64,000 nucleotides of DNA from Branchiostoma floridae (Eukaryota > Chordata > Leptocardii > Amphioxiformes > Branchiostomatidae). The position numbers and the translations under genes were made by a program. The stretch is taken from positions 21,713,945 through 21,777,944 of the forward strand of contig NC_049985.1 of assembly GCF_000003815.2 (NCBI RefSeq). Direction: 5' to 3'. Of this stretch, positions 20,343-31,870 are shown piece after piece. Numbering within the stretch: position 1 is the stretch's first letter; every line of letters begins with the position of its first letter. A model generated the notes under the pieces. It had not been told where the DNA came from. It did not search any database and saw only the letters and a program-made list of their open reading frames with translations.

Positions 20343-21640
20343 GAATGAATGAATTAAGACCTTTATTGTCCAATTGTCCCATTTAGCCCTAACGATCTAA
20401 GTACAGGTTACAACAACTTGAGACAAAACAAAATAACGCGTATACATATACATGTAAAAGTATCACAGATCTAGTCTAACACAGAAGTTCGACTTTTTCT
20501 CGCTTTTTGGTAATGGTGAAAATGTAGGATTGTATTGGTTTAGCAACAGGAACGCAGGAGGAATATAAATTTTTCAGTGATACTCATATGCCTTAGGTGA
20601 GGTTATTTACTTTCTATGTAACTAAATAGCATACTTCTATCATTAACATATGTAGTACAATCTACGAAGAGGTGCACTTCATTTTCTGCAGTGCTTGAGG
20701 TACAGATTTTTCTTCTTTTAATAGTTCTTTCTAATATATGCAGACTTTATAAACTTCTGATAATTGTCTTTGAGTAGCAATGTTGCGTGGTGGAGCACAG
20801 TGTCTAGATCTGATGAACAAACAACTAGCTACTAGCGTTTTAGAGTCGTTACTTCCATAGAAATTGTCCTCTTGGGGTCGGTACATGTAAATAAACCCCC
20901 TGCTGTTTTATAAGGTGTTTCTGGTCACTTAAAGTTATTTCTGGTCACTGAAATGGTGTTTCTGGTCATGTTGGATTCCCGTGATACCAATCAAAACCAG
21001 CAGGGGTCCATGACACAACTAAGGGTTAATAAACCGGGCTAAGTACAGGCAAGGATCTTTCATGGAAACTCCTTGGTACAGGTCAAAACAAAGACAAAAC
21101 ATACATGTAAAAGTATCATAGATCTCGTCTGGCACACAAGGTCGGCCTCTTCTTGGTAATGGTGAAAATGCAGGATTGCATAGGTTTATCAATAGTTGGT
21201 TTGTCAAAACGTTTGAGGAATATAAAAATTTCAGTGTTACTCATATGTCTAAAGTGATGGAATCTACTTCCTGTATACTATTAGCATATTTCTATCATTA
21301 ACATACATAGTACGATCCACGACTTCATTTTCCATTGTGTTTGAGGTAAAGATTCTTTCTTCTGATAATTGCCCATGGCTAGCACTGTTACGTAGGAGGA
21401 GAGTGGTGCATGAAAAAAAAAACTTAGACTTGATACCACGTTGTAGGGTCGGTACTAAGAATATCACAACAGGTGTCTTCTTGGGCTCGAGACATTAACC
21501 CCCTGCTGTTTTAGAAAGTGTTTTATGTCACTAGAAAGGTGTTGTGGTCACTAAAATGGTGTTTGTGGTCATGTTTGGGTTCCCCTGACATCAATCAAAC
21601 CCAGCAGGGGTCCATGACACAACTAAGGGTCAATGAACGG
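20343..21640 (-). repeat. Tandemly duplicated retrotransposon-tail region with CCCCTGCTG element
   Basis: Two diverged units (about 20343-21030 and 21040-21640) each contain ACATGTAAAAGTATCA then AGATCTMGTCT, TTTCTAT then CATTAACAT, and an inverted-end block (CCCCCTGCTGTTTT ... CCAGCAGGGGTCC, 20896-21008 and 21499-21612). The first unit begins with AATGAATGAATTAAGACCTT, a (TTCA)n-type 3' tail read backwards, as in CR1/L2-like LINEs. Related pieces: 22365-22665 (inverted), 32545-32660, 35340-35625. Confidence 0.55.
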
Positions 21641-21713
21641 TCAGAAGGGCAAGAAAGATTTATAATTATAGAGTGGTTGTTTCCGAATGAAAGCTCATCT
21701 GTGTTGATAAATT

Positions 21714-21863
21714 CTATATTGAGAAAAGTCTAAACTTTGTTCCAACACAAAAGGAAACTCACCATAAATTTTCGGCCAAAACTGACGAAGGTCGGAGTCT
21801 TTGGCCGAAAAATTATGGTGAGTTTCCTGGTTTCCTTTTGTGTTGGAACTTTTCTCAATATAG
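21714..21863. repeat. Near-perfect 150-bp palindrome
   Basis: TATATTGAGAAAAGT ... TCACCATAAATTTTCGGCC is mirrored by GGCCGAAAAATTATGGTGA ... ACTTTTCTCAATATA. Arms of about 60 bases, loop of about 20. A TATAGAGTGGTTGTTT direct repeat lies to the left (21665) and at the right edge (21860). Confidence 0.8.
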
Positions 21864-22364
21864 AGTGGTTGTTTTAAACATCTTGATGATCACACTTAGT
21901 CTTAGTTACACTTAGTCCTTATTTCATCCTGTCAGAGTAAAACCAAAACGAATGTATGTAGGATTTGAAATTACAGAGAATTCGCCCTCTTTTACGTTGA
22001 GTTCGCTAAAAAGAACTATTTTGAGGCTTCCCTGAATGAACGACTGTGCTTACAAGTGTGTGATACGTGCTTGAGATAATCGCATACATTGTGGTAATGT
22101 GCTTATAATGACCTTACCGCACTTTAAATCAATGAAAGAGCCACTAGTGATTTCTAGTGGTTGATTGTCTGCAATGTTAACCATTTTTCGTACATGTAGA
22201 ACGGAACTAAAGATGTGACAGGTAGTGAAAAACTGCTAGCCTCAACTTGTAGCCAATGTTGGCGTTAAGTTGATTCTGTCGCGTTGTAGATAGCCTTCGA
22301 ATGCACAATATTTAACTTACCCCCTCCACTAGAACAAAGAATGTAATTTTTTTTGCCTCGAACA

Positions 22365-22665
22365 CGGTAGAAGATGAAGTGCACTTCGTTGCTCATTGTG
22401 TTATGTATGGTAATGATGAAAATATCCTATTCAGTTATCTTAAAAGTAGATTCCCTCACTGTAGATATATGATCAATTTATAATCTTCATGCGTTTTTAA
22501 AAGCCGACTAAGGCTAAAGCCATTCAATCTAACATTTTCACCATTAACAAGAAGCGAGGAGAAGCCGAACTTCCGTGTAAGCCGGGTTAGTCAATGTTGC
22601 TTTTGTATAGTATGTTTTGTCTTTCTTGTTACCTGTATTTAACTCGGTTGGGGGAAAACGTACAA
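22365..22665 (+). repeat. Retrotransposon-tail fragment, inverted relative to 20343
   Basis: Carries GAAGTGCACTTCGTTG and TTTCACCATTAACAAGAAGC then GAGGAGAAGCCGAACTTC, the reverse complement of motifs in 20343-21640 and 35340-35625. No intact reverse transcriptase frame. Confidence 0.5.
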
Positions 22666-22928
22666 CTAATTATAAACATTCATTCTTAAAGCCGTCGGAT
22701 CATGAATTTCGCTTTGGCCTTTCTATATATGAAGTCGGGTTCGACTCTCTTAATAGCTTGAGTCTACTTGAGACTTAATAACTTGAATCTAAGGTCCTAC
22801 AAGTATGTTTAAATTGGTTCAAGATTTCGACCTTTTGCCAGGTTTGAAGCGATCTTTGGGAAACTACTTTCGGAATGATCACTGTAGGAATCCGCCGTGG
22901 AAAGATGAGAGTCCCAGACTAATAATGC

Positions 22929-23122
22929 TACGGTCACATTTCCAAACCGAGACTCAGTCGGACAGCTTTCGAGATCGAAAAGTACAACATAAAAGAAAAC
23001 AAAACACACAGATGGCAAACAATTAATCATGAGCATCATGTGTGTATAATACCTGATAAACGCTTTGATTTTCGTTTCCACAAACGTTAGCATCTCTGTC
23101 GGGCCCTGGAAATTTGACCTTC
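22929..23122. mobile_element. MITE, TCACATTTCCAAACC family (diverged copy)
   Basis: Ends TCACATTTCCAAACCGAG and GGCCCTGGAAATTTGA, with subterminal GAAAAGTACAACA and TTTTCGTTTCC. A diverged member of the GGCCGGG palindrome family described at 23388. Confidence 0.6.
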
Positions 23123-23387
23123 GCATTAGAGGGAAACATTATCTATGCCAATCCGACACACTTATCGAGACTGAGATAATGGCTGGCCCGGTGTGGTTAC
23201 CCAGATTGAGGACATTACAGTGGCTAATGTCTTCTCTCCTGTCAGTGGATGACAGATGAGCAGCCTACTGCCAGCCAGTTCCAAAATAAGAACACACGTG
23301 CCAACCCCTGCACGTGTAGGGGGTTTAGGTCATACCTGGGTCAATGCACTCTATTCTTTGCCTTTTCGCCAGTACAGAGACAGAGAG

Positions 23388-23656
23388 TTAGGCAAACGTC
23401 ACATTTCCAAACTAGGGCCCGGCCGGGCTGTTTGTGGAAATAAAAGGCATGAAGATGTAAAGATATCCACAAATGTTACCCAAGACTATCTTATTTATTC
23501 ATTCGGCTATTTACAGACAGCCAGGGCTACCCAACTAGCCATAGCCCAAGACTCTTCAAGTCTTGGGTACTTTGGTGTCTTTTATATTATACTAGTTTTC
23601 GTTTCCGAAAGCTGCCCGGCCGGGCCTAGTTTTGGAAATGTGTCGTAATCCTTACC
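23388..23656. mobile_element. MITE, TCACATTTCCAAACC / GGCCGGG family
   Basis: Left end GTCACATTTCCAAACTAGGG then CCCGGCCGGGCTGTTTGTGG. The right end mirrors it (CTGCCCGGCCGGGCC, TTTTGGAAATGTG). The self-complementary CCCGGCCGGG inside each end marks this family. The core is non-coding and holds a small hairpin (CCAAGACTC/GAGTCTTGG type). Confidence 0.75.
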
Positions 23657-24334
23657 TGGACACTATTCTCCGCTGGTCAGTTTTATAGGGGTGTTTTACC
23701 CGGCCCAGTCTGAGAAGAATATATATGCCTGTTTCTGTCAGGCTGTCATTTTAAATGGCTTTTTCATTGTTTGTATCAGAGAAGCGCAGAGAGAGCGCGG
23801 CGAGAGCGCAGTCATAGTGAGGTGTGAAGATGAGATACAGCTCCGTAAAAGTCCCCGGCCGGCGTGGGCTGATGAACTGGGCGGGCAGGCAGCACTTCTA
23901 GCACCGTTGAGATAGCATAGAGCTACCGATTGTGTCGTTCCCATGCAGGTTTAGTGCGGATTATCTTTCCACAACTGGCATTGTCGTCCACGCGGTCTGC
24001 ACTAAACCGATTCTGGACTCGACAGAAGACTGCTAAACAAGTACAGACTTGTGAATATATCCTTAATCCGGAACAAGCTGTTTAGTTGGGTCATCAGGTA
24101 TTCGATTTCTGTGTAATTATACGCGCTCTGCCACACTTACCACGATGTCTATCTTCTAGATCTGTCCTTCTGTCGGCTGAGTATGTGAAACACATATAAT
24201 TTTCCATGTATTGAACCCTGGTGTCCACGGACGGAAATGGACAGTATAATGACCCAGGTTTCCTCAGATAATCTTTTCCGATCTTATCTAGAAGCAACAC
24301 CCCGAAGGGCTGTCCGTAGAAGGGGTCATCGAAA

Positions 24335-24665
24335 AGGCCCCTTCACACGAGAGCAAGAATGAGCCGGAATGCCGCCTTTGCCGGAAAAACATTCTTATCT
24401 CATTCGACGGAGAACCGAAGCCGCAAGCCACTTCGAATCCTGCCAAAATGCGGCCAAAAGAATATCTGGAATGCAATTAGAATTTCTAGAATACCCTACG
24501 AATTCACAAGAATAGAAAAGGGCATTTTGGCTCATTCCTTCTCGTGTGAAGAGGATTTTGGAATTCCCACCCGAATAGCCCCGAATGTGGCGCGAATTTT
24601 GCAAATACTTCATTCCGGCTGGTTTTGCTTGATTCCTGCTAATTCGGTTTCAGTGTGAGGGCCCT
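24335..24665. mobile_element. CCCTTCACACGAGAGCAA element, copy 1
   Basis: Ends GGCCCCTTCACACGAGAGCA and CAGTGTGAGGGCC are partly complementary. The body is rich in GAATTCYYAC, AGAATATCTGGAATGC and CATTCCGGCTGGTT. It matches 36280-36961, which carries a nested MITE exactly where this copy is uninterrupted. Confidence 0.65.
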
Positions 24666-25070
24666 ATAAGGTTAATTATTGGAAAATTGATTTGGAAATG
24701 TGACGACGCTAGCCTTGCCACCGAAACAGTTGCTCGTGTAACAGTTACATTTTGTATCTTATTACCTACATGTACAACCTTCATCGACATACCCACACTA
24801 CTATCAAGTGATCTTCGTCACCACACAGCTAGACTGTTTATCTCTAAGTCCATGTGATGTTTCTCTCACGTGCATCATAGCACTGATAATATGGTAATTA
24901 GCTAGAACGTATGACTCACCTGTGGACAGCGTGTCATTTGTCTTCAGACCCCGGGAGGTAAAGACTCGCCAGCCGTCCATCACAACAAGATTCGTCTGAA
25001 TCTGGTCACAAGGCTTTTTGCGGGCATTGAACTCTGACATGTGGCCATAGAATCAACTGGGTGGGTATAC

Positions 25071-25263
25071 CACTGGTTCACCTTTTTCCGCGAGGTAACC
25101 TATATCTGTTGCATCTAAAAACAAAATACTCAGAAATACCCCTTCGAAAGACGGTAGTTTCAGACTAGAATATTTTTAAAATATTGCAATTAATATCCCT
25201 AAATACGCTGGGTTTTTTAATACAACGGATATAGGTTACTCCGCGGATAAAAGTGAACCAGTG
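25071..25263. mobile_element. MITE with CACTGGTTCAC inverted repeats
   Basis: CACTGGTTCACCTTTTTCCG then CGAGGTAACCTATATC is mirrored at the right end (GATATAGGTTACTCCGCGG then AAAAGTGAACCAGTG). The inverted repeats are about 40 bp at high identity; total length 193 bp. Non-coding. Confidence 0.85.
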
Positions 25264-26395
25264 TTAAATATCCCATCGCCATTTAACAAAACGTGAACTG
25301 TATATCAACGTTCCAAGAGCGTATCTACAGTAGAACGTTTATAAGGCAGTGCATACATTTATACGGGTAACACGCCATATATGTATGCAGATTTCATATA
25401 TAGTTGTTCTATGAAATAAATTGTGTGCAATGGACACAACGTTGAACACGCACCCATCAAATGCCGCGAAGTTTACTGTTATATGAGGTTTATTGAAAAT
25501 TATTGTTTATGAGGCGCCATGCCGGTTAGGATTTGATATAGAACATTAGAGTGCAGAATAAGGGATCTGGGTTTAGAAATCATTGTTGCTATTCAATGTG
25601 ACGAGGAATCTTGTACGAATTGTCTTACACTTGCTGGCAAAATTCTTGGTCAAATTATGTTGATAAGCAAAATCGTTCTCCCTTTCATCAAAAAATTTTG
25701 AGTATTTTCTCCATGATATCTCAGTCTTGTTATACACAGTGCAAATTTGTTTACGAACTGAAGTCAGTTAACACAGGTCAATGACACCGAGAGAGGTTTG
25801 TTGGCCTTTTCATGACATCTTTGCAACGACCAATCAGGTGCTCATCCGCAATCCCCAAATTTCTTAGCGATTACGTCATCATGTAATTGATTGACTTCAC
25901 GTGGTTAGTTTCTCTATATATTTACATTCGTGGTGTGATCACCATTATAGTTACCATCGTTTATTATACAGTATTTCACTCATTGGAATAAAGACAATTC
26001 CACAAAGATACACAATAAACAGAATGTACACTGACAGAATAAACAAATAACAAAATGAAACTTATCAGCTGTAATACCAATGCACGGTCGAAGTAAAAGA
26101 TTTTACTGACCGAAAATATCACACTCTTTTACAAGGCAAAAACTTGTGTGGAGTTGATTTTATAGTACTTTGCCGTTTGATACATAACAGCTATATAAAA
26201 CCTAAGCCGCTACTACTAGTACTACTACCCTTAAGTATAACCCATACAGAGCGTCAAATGAATTTTGGTTGACTATTCAAGTGAAAATGTACATATGAAA
26301 TACCAATTTACAATTTCTCAGTGAATTTCAAAGCAAACCACGTGCTGCTATCTGAGTATGAGAAAAACTAGCCTGATACGTCGATGGATTTTAGA

Positions 26396-26530
26396 CATAC
26401 AGGTAATAAGACATGCAAAATAGCAGTTACTCATTCAAGCATCTGGATATGATTTTGGGAACGGTCAAAACAATTACCATTTCCAAAACAAAACATATCC
26501 AGTTGCTTGAGTACCTAATATTTGGCATAA
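26396..26530. repeat. Hairpin repeat with CAAGCAACTGGATATG, copy 1
   Basis: GTTACTCATTCAAGCATC then TGGATATGATTTTGGGAACG is mirrored by CATATCCAGTTGCTTGAGTA. A better preserved copy lies at 30997-31185, and a half at 58686-58740. Confidence 0.6.
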
Positions 26531-26704
26531 TCTGATATGTATAGGTAAATATATCAAAGAATGTTTAGACCTTAGAACCGATTGTGTAAAACGATACTCT
26601 ACAATCAACATGTTGGTACTTATTCATAGATATTCATGCAGGTAATTTATTGCATACACTTGTATGTTTTTTGACAAATGTATTTGTAGCAGACCTTAAG
26701 GTGC

Positions 26705-26934
26705 ACTCTCACCGCACTTGCGTCAATCTTGCGTCACTGCGGGGTTCGTTCACTGCGTCACTGTTTTGTTATTTTCTCCTATTTTTTACATTTTAGATAT
26801 TGCTTAATAAGTATGACTTAGAAGACGACAAAATACACAAAAGGTAAGAAAGAAAATCGTTTTTTATCTCTGAAATTCGTTGAGTATTTTTCGAACCCCG
26901 CAGTGGCACAAGCGTGACGCAAGTGCAGTGAGAT
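26705..26934. mobile_element. CACTGCGG MITE, copy 1
   Basis: Ends ACTCTCACCGCACTTGCGTC and GACGCAAGTGCAGTGAGA. Subterminal CACTGCGGGGTTCG is mirrored by CGAACCCCGCAGTG. The core shares TTAGAAGACRACAAAATACA and TATCTCTGAAATTCGTTGAG with the copy at 30068-30297. Confidence 0.8.
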
Positions 26935-27225
26935 ACCACCTTTACGAAAGTCGCTGTACTTTTGTCGTGTCAATAAAGATCTAAATTTATATCCATGTGC
27001 GGTAACAATCACGTGTCTGAAGACAGTCATTAAGCTGTAATTAGGGCATTCAAGAGAAGACATAGACCGATCGCTATTGAGAAAACGCGTGAGATGATGC
27101 AATCAATCACTGTTGTTTATCCATTGGGTTTAATGACAGACTTTGCAGACATTTTTAAAGAGGTTATTCGAGGGCATACTTATGCATGCACTCGAGTAAC
27201 CCTGGTAATTACATTAAGGACAAGG

Positions 27226-27396
27226 ACACTTTCCAAACCGGGGCCCGGCCGGGCTGTTTGGGGGAACGAAAAGTACAGTATGAAATACAACAAAACATTA
27301 AAAAAATCAGTCATCAGTATGATTTGTGTATATTCCTTTATAAATAATTTTCGCTATAGCTATCGCACATATCTCGGCCGGTTTGGAATGTCTTGA
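27226..27396. mobile_element. MITE, GGCCGGG family (right end truncated)
   Basis: The left end ACTTTCCAAACCGGGGCC then CGGCCGGGCTGTTTGG is intact. The right end is reduced to CTCGGCCGGTTTGGAATGTC. Confidence 0.6.
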
Positions 27397-28949
27397 AACT
27401 AAATAATTTAAGAATAGCGACTTAAGGATTTATTGAAAGATACCAAGACCTTTAAAATGGTATCCTTGAATAATGGTTTGTGTCAGAAATTAAATAAACT
27501 AAAACATACACAACGCGTTAACGCTGTACTGAACAACTTTCGACGGACTGAACCTTTGCACTTTGAAGTATACCTTTCAGATGTAATGTTGCAGTGACCA
27601 CTTTACATGTAGTTTTCTTTCCAGTCACTATTAAAAAAGGACGGTTCACTTTAATACAGCTACAATACAGAAGTCGTCTCCAGAGGTCACCTTTGTGTCA
27701 CAGTAATTAAAAGACAACCCCCCGCTGAACAATACCAACATAATATGTCACCAACTGTCACTTACAGGTATCACATATCCTGATAACTATCTGTAATACT
27801 TTAATTACAGGACATCCACCCATCGTCCTCATCAATTTCACTTTGACGTGTACACCCACTTTTTCTGATTTCATTCAGACAACTTTGTTCTATAGTCTAT
27901 CATTAAAATTTGATGTTAGAGTTTTCCTATGCACAGCCATAATGTTTTACCCACAAGATTCAAAGTTTGCTACCCACCATTTGGCTATCATAACACTGTC
28001 AGATGGGAGGAACAGTCACTACAGCCATGCGAAATGTAGCTGAAATTTGGCAAGTAAAATATCATGCATATGAAAATGCATGCAAACATCGTTTGTAACG
28101 TTACTTCAAGCTTGACCAGCTGTCACCCAGAATTTGATAATGATGATGATGATAATGACGATACTAACATCAACAATCATCAATCACAACAAAAGTGCAA
28201 CGGTTTTCGTAAGGTCTATCAATAAGGTCTATCAATATTGTTTACAGCATACTGTTTCTAAGGTCTAAACATTCTTTCATCACATATTTAACTATTTGTA
28301 AAGGTTATCTACTCCTAGAATGTAGAGTTATCTATAGGATGGAATGTATTGATTTCTTTTGAACAAGCAGCAAAAATGGTGAAAAACTTTGTACGTTGTA
28401 CATCATCATATCATGAACTATCCATGATGAAATGACGTTCCTCTTTTGAAAAGAATGGACGGGAATTTCATAACACCTTCCTATCTTGTCTATGACTGCA
28501 TATTCTAGCCCCACAGTACACGTGCAGTGGCTCTCACGTGTGTTTCAAAACACATTTTCGGTATCAGGAGACCTGCCCCTAGGGAAGAGGACAGACTCGC
28601 CTCATTGGTGACAGTCGGACATGTCAAGAAAGACAAGAGGAAGAATTTGTGATTTAAGACCTTTGGGTCAGGTGGGGGTAAGTTGGCCTCAAAAAACAAA
28701 AACTTGTTTTCCCTGGATTAAGGAAACATATCTAAGTGTTTATTTACTTTCTGATCGACGCCATTTTCAACATACATTTTTCTGGCTGATGTAATACATC
28801 TATGTCGGCCATCGTCTTTGGATTTTCCGATAACCAAAACCACGGCAATTGAACGTTTATGCTCCTAAAACTCAATACAGTTCATGGAAACAAAACAGAA
28901 GAATGATATAAGAATGTGGTAAATTGCTACACCCACAATGCCTAAGGTC

Positions 28950-29488
28950 CGCGTGGCGCGTGGTGGGACCGCGTGGCACAGTGGCGGCATTTGCGGCTCG
29001 AGACCTAGAGGTTGCGGGTTCAAATCTAGCTGCCGTGTCACCGATCTTGTGCCCTTGGGAAAGGCACTTTACACGACTTCCCTCACTTAACTCAGGTGTA
29101 AATGAGTGTCTAGCTGCGGCTAGTGACCTTGTGTGGCCTTGGTGGGGCTTTGTGGCCGAGACAGGCTTTAGGGGCATGTTCGGGCATGAACGGCACCCGC
29201 CATGGCACAAGAGTCGGGGGTTGGAGGAACCCCCTACATCCTTGGTTGGAAGTCCTCCTAGGAGACGGATACTCCGAACAACAAAGCTGCATCTGCTGGA
29301 GCCGCCTCACACGTTGCAGACAGTTCTGCCCCTGTGAGACTTAGTGCTCCAGTAGACGAGAGGGTGGAGAAGGAATTGCACACCCCTCCTTCACCATAAA
29401 AAGTCACGTGCAGGTCAGGCAAACAGGCAAAAAGCCTGTCTGCCTCCTCATCTGTCCAATCGACAGGAGAACAAAAAAAAAAAAAAAC
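28950..29488 (+). mobile_element. tRNA-derived SINE, full or near full length
   Basis: Polymerase III boxes TGGCACAGTGG (A, 28974-28984) and GGTTCAAATCT (B, 29017-29027) are 32 bases apart. A GC-richer unrelated body follows, ending in a 14-base A tract (29473-29486). Unit B of the duplication lacks the insert, which confirms the boundaries. It may belong to the amphioxus tRNA-SINE group; I cannot confirm the family name. ORFs within it are incidental. Confidence 0.8.
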
Positions 29489-29916
29489 AGGTTCAACTTT
29501 TTCTCGCTTCCTAGGCGGCCTGTAAATGTACGAAAAGGTGGAGCTTACATTGTGTGATTCATATCTTATTACATAAAGAAAAGTATGATTCTTTAAACAC
29601 TATTGAAATTTTGATAACTAGGGAACTATAGTATTATCCATAAACAGTGACCAGATTAAAATTCTCAGGGTTTTCTGGAGCCATCAACAACTTGTATTGA
29701 CAGTGCCTTTTTCACACAATAACTTCTAATTTACATGTGCGTCAAACAACAAATCACTTTCAAAAGCCCCTGGCTCTCTGAAATGTTTAAAATGACATTA
29801 AGATAAGAGGCAAACGTAACCCGATTCTAAACGATCGCCTTTAGATCGTAAAAGCCGTATTTAAGAGTACCATCATTAATCTAGATGTGTACATGTATAG
29901 CAAAGGTTATACTATG

Positions 29917-30067
29917 GCCACATTCCCAAACCGGAAACGAAAAATAATTGTATATTTCAAGAAATGTACATATGCTCCTGACGAAGTGTTTATTACCGTG
30001 TTGTGTGTTTTGTTGTCTTTTACATGACACGTTTTTTTCCCACAAACTTCATGGGTTTGCAAATTTG
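29917..30067. mobile_element. Degenerate GGCCGGG-family MITE fragment
   Basis: CCACATTCCCAAACCGG then AAACGAAAAATAATTG resembles the left end of the family. A weak mirrored end (TTTTTTTCCCACAAAC) precedes the CACTGCGG element. The unit B counterpart has no insertion here. Confidence 0.4.
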
Positions 30068-30297
30068 ACTCTCACTGCACTTGGGGCACCGGTGCGGCAC
30101 TGGGGGGTTCGTTCACTGCGGCACTGTTGTGCTATTTTCGCGATTTTTTATAATTAAGATATTTCGTAATACGTATAAGTATGAGTTAGAAGACAACAAA
30201 ATACACAAAATGGAGGAAAATTCTTTATCTCTGAAATTCGTTGAGTCATCTACGAGCCCCGCAGTGCCGCACCGGTGCCGCAAGTGTAGTGAGAGTC
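30068..30297. mobile_element. CACTGCGG MITE, copy 2
   Basis: Ends ACTCTCACTGCACTTG and CAAGTGTAGTGAGAGT. Inner inverted motifs are CGGTGCGGCACTGGGGGG and CCCCGCAGTGCCGCACCGGT. Same length and core as copy 1 at 26705. Sits inside duplication unit A. Confidence 0.8.
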
Positions 30298-30400
30298 CAG
30301 ATTTAGGTAGAACTGCTGTTTTCCAGGTTTTGAAATAATAAGGTGTCATTAATAGAGCTTTAGATCATACCGTTGTATATCAGAGGAGAACTCTAGATCT

Positions 30401-30540
30401 CCAAGCAGAGGTTCGGCTCCGGCTGTTTTTGATGTGTGTTTAAATTTTCCCGTGTTTATGCCACGAGACAAGAAAACGGTACAAATTAGAAAGCCCGATA
30501 AAACGAAAAAAAAAACCAGGTCAAAAACAGCCAAAGCTTG
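30401..30540. mobile_element. MITE, AGAGGTTCGGCTCC family (copy 2), at the A/B junction
   Basis: CCAAGCAGAGGTTCGGCTCC opens the unit and AAAAACAGCCAAAGCTTG closes it. The core has CGTGTTTATGCCACGAGACA and AGAAAGCCCGATAAAACG. It separates duplication units A and B. A third copy with the same core lies at 35696. Confidence 0.65.
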
Positions 30541-30996
30541 CTACCCCCCACTTGGCCATGGCTATCATAACACTGTCAGATGAGAGTTACAGTTCGACTA
30601 AAGCCATGCCAAATGTAGCTAAAATTCGGCAAGTAAAATATCATGCATGTAAAAATGCATGCAAGCATCGTTTGTAACGTTACTTCAAGTTATGACCAGC
30701 TGTCACCCAGATATTTGATGATGATGATGACGATGATGATGATGATGATGATGATAATGATGATATTAATAATAATTTTTGGCACAACAGAAGTACAACG
30801 ACTTTCGTAATAAGGTCTATCAATATGTTGAGTTTAACATATCGTATACAGCATACTGTTTCTAAGCTCTAAACATTCTTTGACATATTTGCCTATTTGT
30901 AAACAGTATAGGTTATCTACTCATAGAATGTAACTAGAGTTATCTATAGGATGGAATGTATTGAATTCTTTTGAACATGTAGAAAGAAAGGTGAAT

Positions 30997-31185
30997 AGCC
31001 GATGAAGGTTAGACATCCAGGTAATAAGATACGCCAAAAAGTAGTTACTCAAGCAACTGGATATGGTTTTGGAAACGGTCAGACGTTTCAACTACTATCC
31101 GTTGACATTTGCCATTGTCACTGACGACGTCTGGTCGTTTCTAAAACCATAGCCAGTTGCTTGAGTAACTGCTTTTTGACGTAAA
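30997..31185. mobile_element. Hairpin repeat with CAAGCAACTGGATATG, copy 2
   Basis: AAAAAGTAGTTACTCAAGCA then ACTGGATATGGTTTTGG is mirrored by CCATAGCCAGTTGCTTGAGT. It begins with TTAGACATCCAGGTAATAAG. Its absence from the matching place in unit A defines it as an insertion. Possibly the end of a Penelope-like element; not proven. Confidence 0.65.
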
Positions 31186-31629
31186 GGTGAACAGCATTGT
31201 GTGTTTATCATCATATCATGAACTATATCCATGATAAAATGACGTTAATCTTTAATCTCGTTTGGACAGAATGGGCAAAAACATCTGATCACGGGGAATC
31301 TCATAATACCTTGCTATTTTTCAAGATATGACTTATGCCTGCAGATTCAAGCCCACTTGGTACACGTGCAGCGGCTCTCACGTGTGTTTTTAAAACACCG
31401 TTTGTAAAAAAAACATATAAATCAAGAGACCTTCCATTTGGGGTGACAACAGACTGGTCTAATTAGTGCATAGACATGTCAAGAAAAACAAGAGGAAGAA
31501 TTTGTGATTTAAGAGCTTTGGGTCAGGTGGGGGTAAGTTGGCCTCGAAAAACAAAACTTGTTGTCCCTGGATTAAGGAAACATATCGAAGTGTTTACTGA
31601 CGCCATTTTTTACATACTTGTTTCTGCCG

Positions 31630-31870
31630 AAAATAGTTTCATCAGGTTGGTAGAATATAGGATATAGGAGAATTCTTTTTACACAACCAGCAGTTACTTA
31701 CATTGCTTACGTTTCGATGTCTCTCAGACACCGCTTCTAACTGGAGTTCTGCTTCTCGCCGCTATATGTAGCCGATGTAGGTGGCGCTTTTGTGGTGAGA
31801 AAACAATCCCAAACGTGTCCAAGCTTGTATCCCCCCCCCCCTCGTCCCGGTTCATTTTTCGGTGATTTTT
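31630..31870 (-). mobile_element. Retroelement-like piece related to the 8-kb hairpins
   Basis: Contains AATAGTTTCATCAGGTTGGT, AGGAGAATTCTTTTTACACA, CTTACGTTTCGATGTCTCT and a C tract at 31827. The first three motifs occur in the opposite orientation at 8085-8160. Inserted in duplication unit B only. Confidence 0.5.

Larger units (their letters stand above)
27961..30338. repeat. Segmental duplication, unit A
   Basis: Colinear with unit B (30532-32555) from TTTGCTACCCACCAT to GGTAGAACTGCTGTTTTCCA. Shared landmarks include TATCATAACACTGTCAGATG, a (GAT)n tract, TACACGTGCAGYGGCTCTCA, AAGAGGAAGAATTTGTGATT and GGTCAGGTGGGGGTAAGTTG. Unit A additionally carries a SINE (28950-29488) and a composite MITE insertion (29917-30300) that are absent from B. 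Confidence 0.85.

Noticed and set aside
28924-29337. 137-codon plus-strand ORF and overlapping minus-strand ORFs
   Set aside because: They lie entirely inside the tRNA-derived SINE, which is non-coding and has no codon bias.
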